Source of the DNA: Janthinobacterium sp. B9-8
GTDB lineage: Bacteria; Pseudomonadota; Gammaproteobacteria; Burkholderiales; Chitinibacteraceae
Length of the DNA stretch: 64,000 bases
Assembly (NCBI RefSeq): GCF_000969645.2
Contig: NZ_CP014222.1
Span: 1,677,740-1,741,739 of the forward strand
Reading direction: 5' to 3'
Shown piece after piece: positions 35,358 to 44,457 of the stretch. A model generated the notes under the pieces. It was given only the letters and a program-made list of their open reading frames with translations. It was not told the DNA's origin and made no database searches. The position numbers and the translations under genes were made by a program. Positions within the stretch are counted from its first letter, which is position 1; the number at the start of each line of letters is the position of its first letter.

Positions 35358-36773
35358 TTACTCAAGATCACTCGACCAGCCATCCGGGCGAACCAAAGCG
35401 TTTTCAAAGCGGGAATGCTGGCCCACAAACACCAGTGGAATCTTACCCACGGGGCCATTACGGTGCTTACCGATAATACATTCAGCAAGGCCTTTAAACT
35501 GGCTATCCGGGTTGTAGTATTCATCGCGGTACATAAATAAAATCAAATCCGCATCCTGCTCAATCGCACCAGATTCTCGCAAGTCCGACATCATCGGGCG
35601 TTTGTCTGTGCGCTGCTCTACCGAGCGGGAAAGCTGCGAGAGCGCAATAATCGGCACTTTTAATTCTTTAGCCAGTGATTTTAAGCCTCGGGAAATTTCA
35701 CCCAGCTCGGTGGCTCGATTCTGATCTTTTGCGCCTGCTCGCCCTGCCATCAGCTGCAAGTAATCGATCACAATTAAGCCAAGCTGGCCGCCACATTGCC
35801 GCGCTAAGCGCCGCGCCTTGGTACGAATATCCAGCGCAGTTAGCGAGCCGGTTTCTTCAATAAAAATCGGTGCCTCATTCATTTTGCCGACGGCGTGTGT
35901 AAGGCGCACCCAATCCTCATCTTCAAAGCGACCAGTTTTAAGCTTGTGCAAATCAATGCGGCCAATCGAGCCAACCATACGCATACCCAGCTGGGTTGCG
36001 CCCATTTCCATAGAAAAAATCGCCACCGGCAGCTTAAGCTCGATGCCCACGTGCTCGGCAATATTCACCGAAAACGCCGTTTTACCCATAGAAGGCCGGC
36101 CCGCCACAATAATCAAATCACCTGCCTGCATGCCCGAAGTCATGCGATCGAGATCTAAAAAACCCGTTGCAACGCCGGTGACTTCGGATGGATTGTCCTG
36201 CTGGAATAGATGATCGATACGCTCAACAATCTCTTTTAAAATCGGCGGCATGCCGATAAAGCCTTTCTGGCCCCGAGACGATTGCTCGGCAATCTGGAAC
36301 ACGGCCGATTCGGCCTGATCAAGTAGCTCGGAAGCTTCACGCCCGCTGGGGCTATAGGCTGCATCAGCAATATCGGTCGCCACCGACGCCAACTGGCGCA
36401 TGACCGATTTTTCGCGGACAATCTCACCATATCGGCGAATATTGGCGGCAGATGGGGTGTTTTGCACCAAGGAGCCCAAATAAGCCAATCCGCCCACATA
36501 AGTCAGCTCTTCGTGGGTATCCAATGCTTCGGCCACGGTAATCACGTCGGCGGGGCGGCCCAACTCAACCAGCTTAGCGATCACGGCAAAGATGCGGCGG
36601 TGATCATCGCGATAAAAATCGGCTTCAAACAGCGTGTCAGCAATCTTGTCGAATGAGCTGTTATCCAGCATCAGACCACCAAGCACAGATTGCTCAGCCT
36701 CAACCGAATGCGGTGGCATGCGGATGTTTTCAAGTTGCGTCATGGAGTGGTCGGGGTTACGATGCTCGGTCAT
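35358..36773 (-). CDS. dnaB: Replicative DNA helicase DnaB
   Basis: A 471-residue hexameric helicase that unwinds the replication fork. The N-terminal domain (MPPHSVEAEQSVLGGLMLDN) is followed by the RecA-like domain with Walker A GRPSMGKT (225-232), VIDYLQLM as Walker B region, and SDLRESGAIEQDADLILFMYR. It is not split by an intein. The ATG at 36773 is the usual start, but the upstream A-rich stretch gives no good Shine-Dalgarno sequence. It is separated from ratA by a divergent promoter region that holds a palindrome copy. Identity is secure. Confidence 0.97.
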   Translation of the reverse strand: MTEHRNPDHSMTQLENIRMPPHSVEAEQSVLGGLMLDNSSFDKIADTLFEADFYRDDHRRIFAVIAKLVELGRPADVITVAEALDTHEELTYVGGLAYLGSLVQNTPSAANIRRYGEIVREKSVMRQLASVATDIADAAYSPSGREASELLDQAESAVFQIAEQSSRGQKGFIGMPPILKEIVERIDHLFQQDNPSEVTGVATGFLDLDRMTSGMQAGDLIIVAGRPSMGKTAFSVNIAEHVGIELKLPVAIFSMEMGATQLGMRMVGSIGRIDLHKLKTGRFEDEDWVRLTHAVGKMNEAPIFIEETGSLTALDIRTKARRLARQCGGQLGLIVIDYLQLMAGRAGAKDQNRATELGEISRGLKSLAKELKVPIIALSQLSRSVEQRTDKRPMMSDLRESGAIEQDADLILFMYRDEYYNPDSQFKGLAECIIGKHRNGPVGKIPLVFVGQHSRFENALVRPDGWSSDLE

Positions 36774-36898
36774 TTTTTTACATCTAGTGTGCTTGCTGGA
36801 AGCTCGGCATTTTACGCTACAAACAACGGTGCGGCAGATAGTAATATCTCACGCCGCCATATAAAAAAACTAAGTAGCCTATTAGTAAAACAATTATT

Positions 36899-36954
36899 GG
36901 GCGGGTGCAACCCGCGTGTTTGTTAACATTGCTCGCGGGTTGCACCCGCCCTAC
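36899..36954. repeat. Dispersed palindrome family, copy D
   Basis: GGGCGGGTGCAACCCGCG at the left and its reverse complement CGCGGGTTGCACCCGCCC at the right, followed by TAC. It is nearly the same as copy C. It lies in the dnaB-ratA intergenic region, so it sits in the leader or promoter area of one of them. Confidence 0.9.
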
Positions 36955-37028
36955 ACTACAAAGCAGGGAAACGAGCAGAAAGCACATCCTTATCACTCCC
37001 CAAGTCGCCTTATATATAAAGACAAACT

Positions 37029-37457
37029 ATGCAGTCTATTCGTAAAACAGTATTAGTCACTCACTCTGCTGATCGCATGTTTGATTTAGTCGATCATGTT
37101 GAAAACTATCCGAAATTTTTGCCTTGGTGTGGCGGTGTAGAAGTGCACGAGCGTACTGACACCGTACTGGATGTCACCGTGCAAATTGAGTTTTTAAAAG
37201 TAAAAACTTTTTTCCGTACCCGCGATATTAAATCCAAGCACCAGATCGATATGCAATTTGTCGATGGCCCATTTAAAGCCTTGCATGGCATATGGCGCTT
37301 TATTCCGCTGATGGAAGACGCGTGCAAAGTAGAATTTGAGCTGGATTACGAGTTTTCCAGCCGCGGCTTAGAAATGATTATTGGCCCCGTATTTAATAAA
37401 ATCACCAGCACTTTTGTAGATGCTTTTATTAAACAAGCCGATAAAATCCATCCATAA
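37029..37457 (+). CDS. ratA: RatA-type START-domain protein (ribosome association toxin / Coq10-like)
   Basis: A 142-residue START/SRPBCC fold protein: MQSIRKTVLVTHSADRMFDLVDHVENYPKFLPWC at the start, DVTVQIEFLKVKTFFRTR in the middle, and IIGPVFNKITSTFVDAFIKQA at the end. The same family covers E. coli RatA, reported to block 70S assembly, and Coq10-like quinone binders; which role applies here is not settled by sequence. It pairs with rnfH (20 bases downstream), a gene order common in proteobacteria. smpB, often adjacent, is not in view. Confidence 0.93.
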   Translation: MQSIRKTVLVTHSADRMFDLVDHVENYPKFLPWCGGVEVHERTDTVLDVTVQIEFLKVKTFFRTRDIKSKHQIDMQFVDGPFKALHGIWRFIPLMEDACKVEFELDYEFSSRGLEMIIGPVFNKITSTFVDAFIKQADKIHP

Positions 37458-37477
37458 GCCGATTAATCAGGGCCATC

Positions 37478-37786
37478 ATGAGTACATTAATCAATATTGA
37501 AGTGGTCTATGCCACACCTGCTTTGCAGAAACTGATTTCACTCAAAGTGAGTACGGGCACAAGTGCAGAACAAGCCATTACCCAATCTGGCATTTTAGAT
37601 TTTTTTCCGGAAATTGATTTATCCAGCAATAAAATCGGTATCTTTTCTAAAGCCTGCAAGCTTGAGACCGTATTGCGGGAAAAAGATCGGGTGGAGATTT
37701 ACCGCGCCCTTCAAGCCGACCCTAAGGAAATTCGCAGGCAGCGCGCTTTAGAGGGAAAAGTCACAAAGAAAGGCGGCGCGGCTTGA
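37478..37786 (+). CDS. rnfH: RnfH family ubiquitin-fold protein
   Basis: A 102-residue beta-grasp protein: INIEVVYATPALQKLISLKVSTGTSAEQAI, then IGIFSKACKLETVLREKDRVEIYRAL and a basic tail (RRQRALEGKVTKKGG). RnfH proteins are linked with RatA (the name RatB is used) and sometimes with Rnf electron-transport genes. The exact function is unknown. The gene follows ratA closely and is probably cotranscribed with it. Confidence 0.93.
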   Translation: MSTLINIEVVYATPALQKLISLKVSTGTSAEQAITQSGILDFFPEIDLSSNKIGIFSKACKLETVLREKDRVEIYRALQADPKEIRRQRALEGKVTKKGGAA

Positions 37787-37806
37787 TGCCCCTCCACGGC
37801 CCCTTT

Positions 37807-40800
37807 CTACACTTGAGCAAAATTAGCACTCATTTTTTGTAAAATCGGCAGCGCTTCACCAAAGTTAAACTTCTCCAGCGCAATTCGAAACGCTGCAAAT
37901 TCTGCCGGATCAAAAAAATCGCTCATTGCATCACCGTATTTACTCATTACGGTAAGCGCTTCCGCATCCATTTCGGTCAGCAATCGCTCTAACCATGCCA
38001 ATAAGTTTTGTAACTCCTTAGCCGGCATTCTTCCTGCGGGTGCGGGCGCATTGGCAAAAGGATCTTCACCATTGATATATTCACCCACCTCACGCATCAG
38101 CACGCTGAGATGCTGATCAAGCTGCAACAAATCGTCCTTGACCTCATTTAAACCACCACCATGCGAAATAGCTAATTCAATTCGCCCTGCAATTTCTGAG
38201 ACTTTAGTTCCGCCCAAGGTTGCACTCAGGCCTTTTAAGGTGTGCGAGTAGCGCAAAGCAGGCTCTAATTCATTCGCCAGCAAAGCCGCATGGGTTCTTT
38301 GCACACAATCAAGCTCGCTACTGCAAAACTGTTTAAGCATGCGCAAATAGAGCGATGGATTATTCAGTACATAGCCCAAGCCTACTTTTACATCCAGCTC
38401 CTGACGCTCCACCCTCTTAGCCGGCGCAACAGATGGCACGGGCAACACGAATGCCACTTCAGGCAAAGAAACCGCCGGAGCAGCAATCGGGTCAACAGGC
38501 TGCACATCAACGGGGGCTGAACCCACCAGCGGCCCTTTTGCCTCGCCTGCCGGCGTTGTCACGCGCCAATGTTTTAAGCAGGCAAAAAACTGAGCGGGGT
38601 CTATGGGCTTGGAAATATGATCATTCATTCCCAGATCAAGGCAACGTGCCCGCTCTTCCACCATGGCGTGCGCCGTCATCGCAATCAAGGGAATCGCGTT
38701 GTAGCGCGGATCGGCACGGATATGCTTGGATGCCTCGTAACCATCCATAACCGGCATCTGCATATCCATTAAAATCACATCGAAATACCCCGCCCCCAAC
38801 CGCTCCAGTTTTTCTAACGCTTCTTTACCATGATTTGCCACCACGACCTCTACGCCAACCGTAGCCAGTAGCTCTGTGGCAATTTGCTGATTAATCGGAT
38901 TATCTTCCGTCAGTAACACATGCATGCCCTGCAAACCAGCATCCACCTCATCCTGCTGCACAGGATGGCTATCAGAAACATCATCGTCTGCAAAAATCGA
39001 AACCAGACAATCAGTAAGCGAAGACGCATTCACGGGTTTGGTTAAAATGGCACTGATATTCAGGCTTTGCGCCTGGATATAAATATCTTCACGATCAAAC
39101 GCTGTGACAATCACCAGCTTCGGCGTGCTTTCTGGCAATACTTCCTGAATTTTTTGAGCCGCTTGTGCACCATCCATAATCGGCATTTGCCAATCAAGTA
39201 AAACCAAACCAAAAGGATCGCCTCGCTGATGAGCCGCGCTACAAAGCTCCACCGCCCCCTGCCCTGAGCCCACGTGCTCAATACGCATACAAAACCGCTT
39301 TAATACTTCGATAATCGCCAAACGTGCATGTTCATGATCATCCACCACCAAAACACGCATATTATTAATTTCGGCGGGTAAAGCACGCCTTCTGATTTCT
39401 TTATGCTCAATACCAAACCAGGCAGTAAACACAAACTGGCTACCCACACCACTTTCGCTCTCTGCCCAAATACGCCCGCCCATCAGCTCAACCAAACGTT
39501 TACTAATTGAAAGCCCCAGCCCTGTACCACCAAATTTACGCGTGGTACTGCTATCGGCCTGAGTAAAAGCCGTAAACAATTTACCCAGCTGCTCTTGCGT
39601 CATGCCAATACCGGTATCTCGCACCCTGAATTCTAATTGTGTTTGCTCATGGGTTTTTTCCATGCAACTAATCGTGATTTCTACTTCGCCTGTTTCAGTA
39701 AATTTCACTGCATTATTGACCAGATTAATCATAATCTGGCTAAGCCTTAATGAATCACCCAATAAGCAAGGTGGTATATCAACCGGATTATGAATAACAA
39801 ATTCCAACCCTTTTTCAAATACTTTTTGCGTAGTAACTGTGCAAACATTATTCAGCACTGTTTCCAGATCAAACGGCGCAACTTCAATATTTAATTTACC
39901 TGCCTCAATTTTAGAAAAATCAAGAATATCATTAATTATTCCTAATAAGGACGTTCCTGCATGGTGTATTTTTGATAGATAATCCCGTTGCTTAGGCGGC
40001 ATTTCTGCTTTTAATGCCAAATGCGACAAACCAATCACCGCATTCATAGGCGTGCGGATTTCATGGCTCATATTCGCTAAGAAACTCGATTTAACCGATG
40101 CCGCTTCTTCTGCTTTGGTTTTAGCAGATTGCAGCTCTTGCTCTACTAATTTTCGCTGGCTAATATCTCTTGCAAATAAAGTACCGCTGCAATGCCCTTC
40201 TATATTCAGTACCGTCATACCGACTTCCACCGGCAATAAACTTCCCGAGCGATTACGGGCCAATAACTCCCAAAAGCGGGCCGTAGTCATACGAGAAGTG
40301 GCTTCGCTTAGGCCTGAATCCAAAATCAATGGCAAATCGCCATCACCTTCAATGTGAATCAAACTTTGTAATTTCAAACCCACTACTTCAGCAGGCGAAA
40401 AACCAAAGGTCAATTCTGCAGCGCGATTCCAATCTGTTACACAGCAATCATGATCTAATAAAATAACAGCAATCGGCGCACCTTCAATCACGGCCTTTGA
40501 TTGCATTTCACTTTGCTGCAATGCCATTGCCCGGCGACCTACTTCTTGCTCTAAGCCTTCTTTATGCGCGGCTAGCTCAGAATTATTAGCAGTCAGCTCG
40601 GCCATTAATTCATCACGCGTTTGCTCATTGACAATATTTTTAACTTTTTGAATGCTCTCGGCATCTTGCAAACCAATTCTGAAACCCAACTCTAATGCGC
40701 CATCAGCCAGCTCATGCTGCTCATCAAAAAATGTAGATAATCTGTGCTTTTTCCATCCTTCCTCTGCCTGCACTACAAAACACAAAAGATCATTATCAAT

Positions 40801-40986
40801 ACCAAACACCAGTTCGCACGCTCCTGACGAGCGTCTCACCCACTGGCAGAGCGAATAAAAACCCGTCAGCAGAAAATCGCTGCGCATTTGATTAAGATGC
40901 AAGCACTCTAAAGCCCGCCGCAGCTTACTCCGAGCAAGATAAATGCCATCTTCACTTCGTAAATCCATTACGCCAAGTTTAATCAT
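37807..40986 (-). CDS. Hybrid sensor kinase of the stressosome operon (PAS-HisKA-HATPase-REC-REC-Hpt)
   Basis: The start at ATG 40986 overlaps the previous stop (ATGA); an earlier GTG at 40995 is less likely. The product has 1059 residues. Residues 1-120 are a domain I do not recognise ([18 protein letters not shown] and [20 protein letters not shown]), followed by a coiled-coil stretch (120-160). Then come a PAS domain (165-280), HisKA with phospho-His H308 ([13 protein letters not shown]), HATPase_c (N-box [20 protein letters not shown]), REC1 with D598 ([11 protein letters not shown]), REC2 with D741 ([11 protein letters not shown]) and Hpt with H915 (SHTLKGL). It is a full phosphorelay protein and the last gene of the rsb-like operon. 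Its unknown N-terminal domain may receive the signal from the switch kinase. No dedicated response regulator is adjacent. Confidence 0.95.
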   Translation of the reverse strand: MIKLGVMDLRSEDGIYLARSKLRRALECLHLNQMRSDFLLTGFYSLCQWVRRSSGACELVFGIDNDLLCFVVQAEEGWKKHRLSTFFDEQHELADGALELGFRIGLQDAESIQKVKNIVNEQTRDELMAELTANNSELAAHKEGLEQEVGRRAMALQQSEMQSKAVIEGAPIAVILLDHDCCVTDWNRAAELTFGFSPAEVVGLKLQSLIHIEGDGDLPLILDSGLSEATSRMTTARFWELLARNRSGSLLPVEVGMTVLNIEGHCSGTLFARDISQRKLVEQELQSAKTKAEEAASVKSSFLANMSHEIRTPMNAVIGLSHLALKAEMPPKQRDYLSKIHHAGTSLLGIINDILDFSKIEAGKLNIEVAPFDLETVLNNVCTVTTQKVFEKGLEFVIHNPVDIPPCLLGDSLRLSQIMINLVNNAVKFTETGEVEITISCMEKTHEQTQLEFRVRDTGIGMTQEQLGKLFTAFTQADSSTTRKFGGTGLGLSISKRLVELMGGRIWAESESGVGSQFVFTAWFGIEHKEIRRRALPAEINNMRVLVVDDHEHARLAIIEVLKRFCMRIEHVGSGQGAVELCSAAHQRGDPFGLVLLDWQMPIMDGAQAAQKIQEVLPESTPKLVIVTAFDREDIYIQAQSLNISAILTKPVNASSLTDCLVSIFADDDVSDSHPVQQDEVDAGLQGMHVLLTEDNPINQQIATELLATVGVEVVVANHGKEALEKLERLGAGYFDVILMDMQMPVMDGYEASKHIRADPRYNAIPLIAMTAHAMVEERARCLDLGMNDHISKPIDPAQFFACLKHWRVTTPAGEAKGPLVGSAPVDVQPVDPIAAPAVSLPEVAFVLPVPSVAPAKRVERQELDVKVGLGYVLNNPSLYLRMLKQFCSSELDCVQRTHAALLANELEPALRYSHTLKGLSATLGGTKVSEIAGRIELAISHGGGLNEVKDDLLQLDQHLSVLMREVGEYINGEDPFANAPAPAGRMPAKELQNLLAWLERLLTEMDAEALTVMSKYGDAMSDFFDPAEFAAFRIALEKFNFGEALPILQKMSANFAQV

Positions 40987-41582
40987 GATGTGCACTTTAT
41001 CGCCAGGCAGGTGGCATCGTCGTAAAGCTTTCCATAACGGCTCAGCATATTGGCAACCATTTCATTCAGATTGCTGTTTCTGCGTTCCAGCAAAATCTGC
41101 TCGCCGGAAATATGCTCTTGTATGCCATCCGTTGCCAATAAAAAAATATCATTACTTTTGAAATTAAATGTTTCAATTCGCAAGCTGCGTAATGCAATGC
41201 CCAGAGTGCCTGCTTGAGCTGAAAAAGTGACGCAACTGTCGCTTAATTTACGCATCACCGTGTTCCCTATCGTGATACATCGCGCACTGCCGTCATGCGC
41301 TAAAAAAGCCAATGTAATCGCCGTGCCCCGCGAGCCACGGATATGCTCATGCAATGTCTTAACCACGTATTCAATATCCTCGCTGCCGTTTTTTTCCAGC
41401 CATTGCTCGCATTCCCGTGCCAGCTCATGTGCTTCCGGGCCATGGCCTAATACATCTAATATTCCGACAAACAGCCCATTTTCCATCGGCTTAACGATAG
41501 TGCCATCGCCGCACAGCACCTCACCAAAACAAGGCCGCAAGCAACGCGCAAATTCAAATTGCATAGCGCTTAGTTTTTCCAT
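40983..41582 (-). CDS. RsbX-like serine phosphatase (PP2C/SpoIIE type)
   Basis: A 199-residue PP2C-type phosphatase with the metal-site motifs [37 protein letters not shown] and DDATCLAI. In the stressosome RsbX dephosphorylates RsbR and RsbS and resets the complex. It overlaps the RsbT-like gene by 13 bases upstream and the hybrid kinase by 4 bases downstream, so the genes are translationally coupled. No sensor domain is attached. Confidence 0.9.
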   Translation of the reverse strand: MEKLSAMQFEFARCLRPCFGEVLCGDGTIVKPMENGLFVGILDVLGHGPEAHELARECEQWLEKNGSEDIEYVVKTLHEHIRGSRGTAITLAFLAHDGSARCITIGNTVMRKLSDSCVTFSAQAGTLGIALRSLRIETFNFKSNDIFLLATDGIQEHISGEQILLERRNSNLNEMVANMLSRYGKLYDDATCLAIKCTS

Positions 41583-41986
41583 TTTCTAAATAGCACACGG
41601 GTGCCTTTATTGGGTTCAGAACTAATCTCAAACTCATCGGCCAATCGGCGTGTACCCGGCAAACCCAGCCCCAGCGTACCCTTGGTACTAAAGTGCTCGG
41701 TCATTGCCAGCGCCATATCATTAATCCCCGGGCCATGATCCTCAGCCACCACCTCTAATCCCTCACGCTGATGGTGCACAACCCAAGAAAAAATCATCAC
41801 CCCCTCACCTGCATATTTCACAATATTAGTGGCCAGCTCGGATGCCCCCGTCGTAATTTCCGTTACCGCCACAGGAGAAAATCCGCATTGTTTTGCCAAA
41901 GAAAAAACATAAGCAACCAGCATTGCAGCATCGGCCTCATTTTTTATTTTTCGCCAAACCGTTGCCATTTCTACGCTAGGCTTCAT
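41570..41986 (-). CDS. RsbT-like anti-sigma-type switch kinase
   Basis: The start ATG 41986 is chosen (MKPSVEMATVWRK). It gives 138 residues, the usual size, and overlaps the RsbS-like gene by 11 bases; the longer frame to 42067 is an artefact of that overlap. GHKL ATPase motifs are present: TTGASELATNIVKYAGEG (N-box), EDHGPGIND (G1) and TLGLGLPGTRRLADEFE (G2). RsbT phosphorylates RsbR and RsbS, then leaves the complex to activate a downstream partner. In B. subtilis that is RsbU, but no RsbU-like gene is seen here; the hybrid kinase is the candidate. Confidence 0.92.
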   Translation of the reverse strand: MKPSVEMATVWRKIKNEADAAMLVAYVFSLAKQCGFSPVAVTEITTGASELATNIVKYAGEGVMIFSWVVHHQREGLEVVAEDHGPGINDMALAMTEHFSTKGTLGLGLPGTRRLADEFEISSEPNKGTRVLFRKWKN

Positions 41987-42344
41987 GTAATAAATCCAGT
42001 GCCTGCCGGATAGTCTGGCAACCCCGTAACGCCGAAAGATTACTATCAAGCGCCGCCAAACCGGCAATCACGCCCGGTCTAAAGCCAATAAAAACGGTTT
42101 TAGCCCCCATCATCTTCAGCATTTTGCTTAAATCAATCAGCGCAGCAAAACCATCAACGTCTAAGGCATCCACTTCAGATAGATCCAGCATCACGCCCTT
42201 AGCCGCCATTTTTGTAACCTGCCCTAGTAATCTATTTTGCAGCTCAGTCAATGTTGAAGGGCGCAGCTCGGTCTGCACGCACACAAGCAGAGCATCTTCA
42301 ACCATCGAAATGGCTATCCCTCCCCCTGATTCACGATCTGCCAT
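41976..42344 (-). CDS. RsbS-like STAS domain protein lacking the usual acceptor serine
   Basis: A 122-residue single STAS domain: ISMVEDALLVCVQTELRPSTL, then GVMLDLSEVDALDVDGFAALIDLSKMLKMMGAKTVFIGFRPGV (read from residue 50). In RsbS of B. subtilis the phospho-acceptor Ser lies in a V-D-S-F stretch at this place. Here the corresponding residues are D62-V63-D64-G65, with no Ser or Thr. It may be constitutively bound, or use another residue such as S56. The ribosome-binding site AGGAGG is just upstream of the ATG. The gene is the second of the operon. Confidence 0.88.
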   Translation of the reverse strand: MADRESGGGIAISMVEDALLVCVQTELRPSTLTELQNRLLGQVTKMAAKGVMLDLSEVDALDVDGFAALIDLSKMLKMMGAKTVFIGFRPGVIAGLAALDSNLSALRGCQTIRQALDLLHEA

Positions 42345-42352
42345 CCCTCCTC

Positions 42353-43255
42353 CTAAACCTCATCAACTCTTTTCATTCGTATGCCTACGCTCTTAAACGC
42401 CTGCTCTAGCGCATCACGCAAGGTGGCATGGGTTGTCATTCCTTCAATATCAATCCCTAAATGAACAATCGTTTGTGCAATAGAGGGTGAAACGCCAGAA
42501 ATTAAACTAGTACAGCCCATTAACCGGGTCGCTTTTGTAATTTTAATTAAATGATTAGCCACACCGGAATCCACAATCGCCACACCGGAAATATCCATAA
42601 TAAATACACGGGAACGTGTTTCAGCAATTTTATTCAAAATAGCTGCCATAATATCCTGAGCGCGTTTTGAATCAATAATCCCAACAACAGGCAACATAAG
42701 GATATCTTGCCAAATCATTGTTACCGGGGTGGACATTTCCATTAAAGCGCGGCTTTGTTCATTAATTCGTTCATTAATCAAACGCGTATAGGTTTCCACC
42801 ACAATAGAAGTATCTAAATGCAATAGCTTGGTAATAGAGGCAACCGCCTTACCGTATTCCTCACTAAATAAACCGCCGTCGTAAAGTTTTTTAGTAAATA
42901 ATACAAAGGAGTAATTCATTCCCGCAAAATAACTAGGTAAAGATAAACCAATACGCGCGTGTGTTTCACCTAAGCGCCGCCTATCCTCAATATAGGCATC
43001 ATCTAAAATACCCGCAAAAAAACGTTTCCAATACGTATTTTGCGCATTTTGAGCACGTTTTTTAACTTCATCATTCACCATGAGCGTTTGGTATTCAGGC
43101 AGCTCACGCATCCATTCATAAAAATGCGTTAAATATTCAGGCATTTTTGGCACCACTAAAGCGCCGTATTTTCGGACAACTTCCAGATCGGCATCATCGA
43201 TATCATGCAAACGCATAATGTCTTTAAACGATGTTTGGCTAGCATGCTCGTGCAT
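42353..43255 (-). CDS. RsbR-like stressosome sensor (globin-sensor plus STAS)
   Basis: A 300-residue protein. Residues 1-170 form a sensor globin; the segment RRRLGETHARIGLSLPSYFAGMNY contains the G-x-x-H-x-R-I-G-L pattern, with H99 the probable proximal haem ligand, as in globin-coupled sensors. Residues 180-290 are a STAS domain: DISGVAIVDSGVANHLI with S230 at the place of RsbR Thr171, and SIAQTIVHLGIDIEGM with T262 at Thr205. So both phosphorylation positions keep a hydroxyl residue. RsbR multimers form the stressosome core with RsbS. The likely signal is O2, NO or redox. AAGGTGAG precedes the ATG. It is the first gene of the operon. Confidence 0.92.
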   Translation of the reverse strand: MHEHASQTSFKDIMRLHDIDDADLEVVRKYGALVVPKMPEYLTHFYEWMRELPEYQTLMVNDEVKKRAQNAQNTYWKRFFAGILDDAYIEDRRRLGETHARIGLSLPSYFAGMNYSFVLFTKKLYDGGLFSEEYGKAVASITKLLHLDTSIVVETYTRLINERINEQSRALMEMSTPVTMIWQDILMLPVVGIIDSKRAQDIMAAILNKIAETRSRVFIMDISGVAIVDSGVANHLIKITKATRLMGCTSLISGVSPSIAQTIVHLGIDIEGMTTHATLRDALEQAFKSVGIRMKRVDEV

Positions 43256-43528
43256 ATCAACTCACCTTACCCGCTATGGCTGACACTCGCCCAATGTGCT
43301 CGTCAGCATTCTGTAAAATGATGATTCAGCTCTGTTTTAAGAACCATCAGCTTCTTATCTAGATAGCTAGGTGAAAGGACTTTAGCAATGGATAAAAACA
43401 AATCTTTACGCTAAATATCAAAGATTACAAATCATCGTCAGCAATAAGACAGCATCCGAATACACCGCCTTTTAGGACGCTCAATGTCGGGGCTGGAAGA
43501 AAAGTGCAATTCACAACACACAGGCAAT

Positions 43529-43553
43529 AAAAAACCGCCCATACAGGCGGCTT
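43529..43553 (-). terminator. Intrinsic terminator of the DUF4124 gene
   Basis: On the minus strand CCGCC...GGCGG forms the stem (43535-43550) and is followed by TTTTTTATT. It lies in the 43256-43572 gap, otherwise unassigned except for the probable rsbR-like promoter. Confidence 0.75.
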
Positions 43554-43572
43554 GGCAGAGAAATACATGCGC

Positions 43573-43995
43573 TCAGGGGCAAACTCGCTTGATATTCGCC
43601 TCTACACTGGCCGTTTCAGCCTTACGCTGCGCCGCCTCCATAAACTCGAGCTTGCCTTTTTCATTGACGCTCGAAAACTTTTTTGAGCCTTGCAAATAGC
43701 TCAGCCTTGCCATGGCCTCTTTACATGCTTTTTCGTCTTTTTCGCTTTTTGCCGCCACAGGCACACTCGCTGCAGGCGCGCTGGCTTTTACCGCCACACC
43801 GCTTGCTGCAGAAGCCTCGCGACGCTGAGCCGACATCGTGCTAACAGGTAAATCCTTGGTCTTAAGTACTTCTGCTTTGTTGCCTTTAGGTGGCTGATCG
43901 GAGTAATGCATCATGCCTGCTGCATCTTTCCATTTATAGATTTCTGCGTGTGCAGCCCCGGAGATAAGCAAAGCAATAAATATAAACGTTTTCAT
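43573..43995 (-). CDS. DUF4124 domain protein, periplasmic
   Basis: A 140-residue precursor with a signal peptide ending GAAHA, directly followed by the DUF4124 signature EIYKWKDAAGMMHYSDQPPKGNKAEV. A low-complexity Ala/Val/Ser linker and a charged helical C-terminus (KEDEKACKEAMARLSYLQGSKKF-like) complete it. Proteins of this type are common in proteobacterial periplasms; function unknown. Its own terminator lies just downstream. Confidence 0.88.
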   Translation of the reverse strand: MKTFIFIALLISGAAHAEIYKWKDAAGMMHYSDQPPKGNKAEVLKTKDLPVSTMSAQRREASAASGVAVKASAPAASVPVAAKSEKDEKACKEAMARLSYLQGSKKFSSVNEKGKLEFMEAAQRKAETASVEANIKRVCP

Positions 43996-44457
43996 TACGA
44001 GGAATTCCCTGTTTTAGCGCAGTACGGATACAAACTCTATTTAAATAAACTCAATGTATCAATAAATCAATTTACCAAGCCATTAGCCATACCGATTAAG
44101 TCTTTTCGGTCATGCACTTTAGTAAAAATGAACAAACTTCGCTGAAAAATGAAACTTTCCACATGAAGACTCGTCCACCCATACAGCCCTTTTTATTCAA
44201 ACTACGACCGACACCTCTTGTAATAAACAAGCACAATGCCAGCATTCTGTATACATAAAGCACTGATTAATTACAACATGCAAAATTAGCTAGAAAGCAA
44301 ATTAATCGAACAAACAAATAAATTGTAATCAATACTATGGCTTAGGCACATAACGCTGAAGTCGCCAAGCAAATCTGCGGCCATACAGTAAGTATTGCGA
44401 CAACGTTATGCATATCAGTGCCAGCCCTAAATGCTAACGCTGTTAAAAGGAAAACGC
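43996..44457. other. AT-rich divergent promoter region
   Basis: 462 bases between the divergent DUF4124 and glycosidase genes. It probably carries both promoters. I found no clear operator. Confidence 0.4.

Noticed and set aside
24088..36954. CRISPR array suspected because of recurring GTAGGG-type repeats
   Set aside because: The copies are kilobases apart, each is itself a palindrome, there are no regular spacers and no cas genes.
37029..37786. ratA-rnfH as a true toxin-antitoxin pair
   Set aside because: The pair is a conserved housekeeping arrangement; the toxin name reflects one report, and RnfH is not an established antitoxin.
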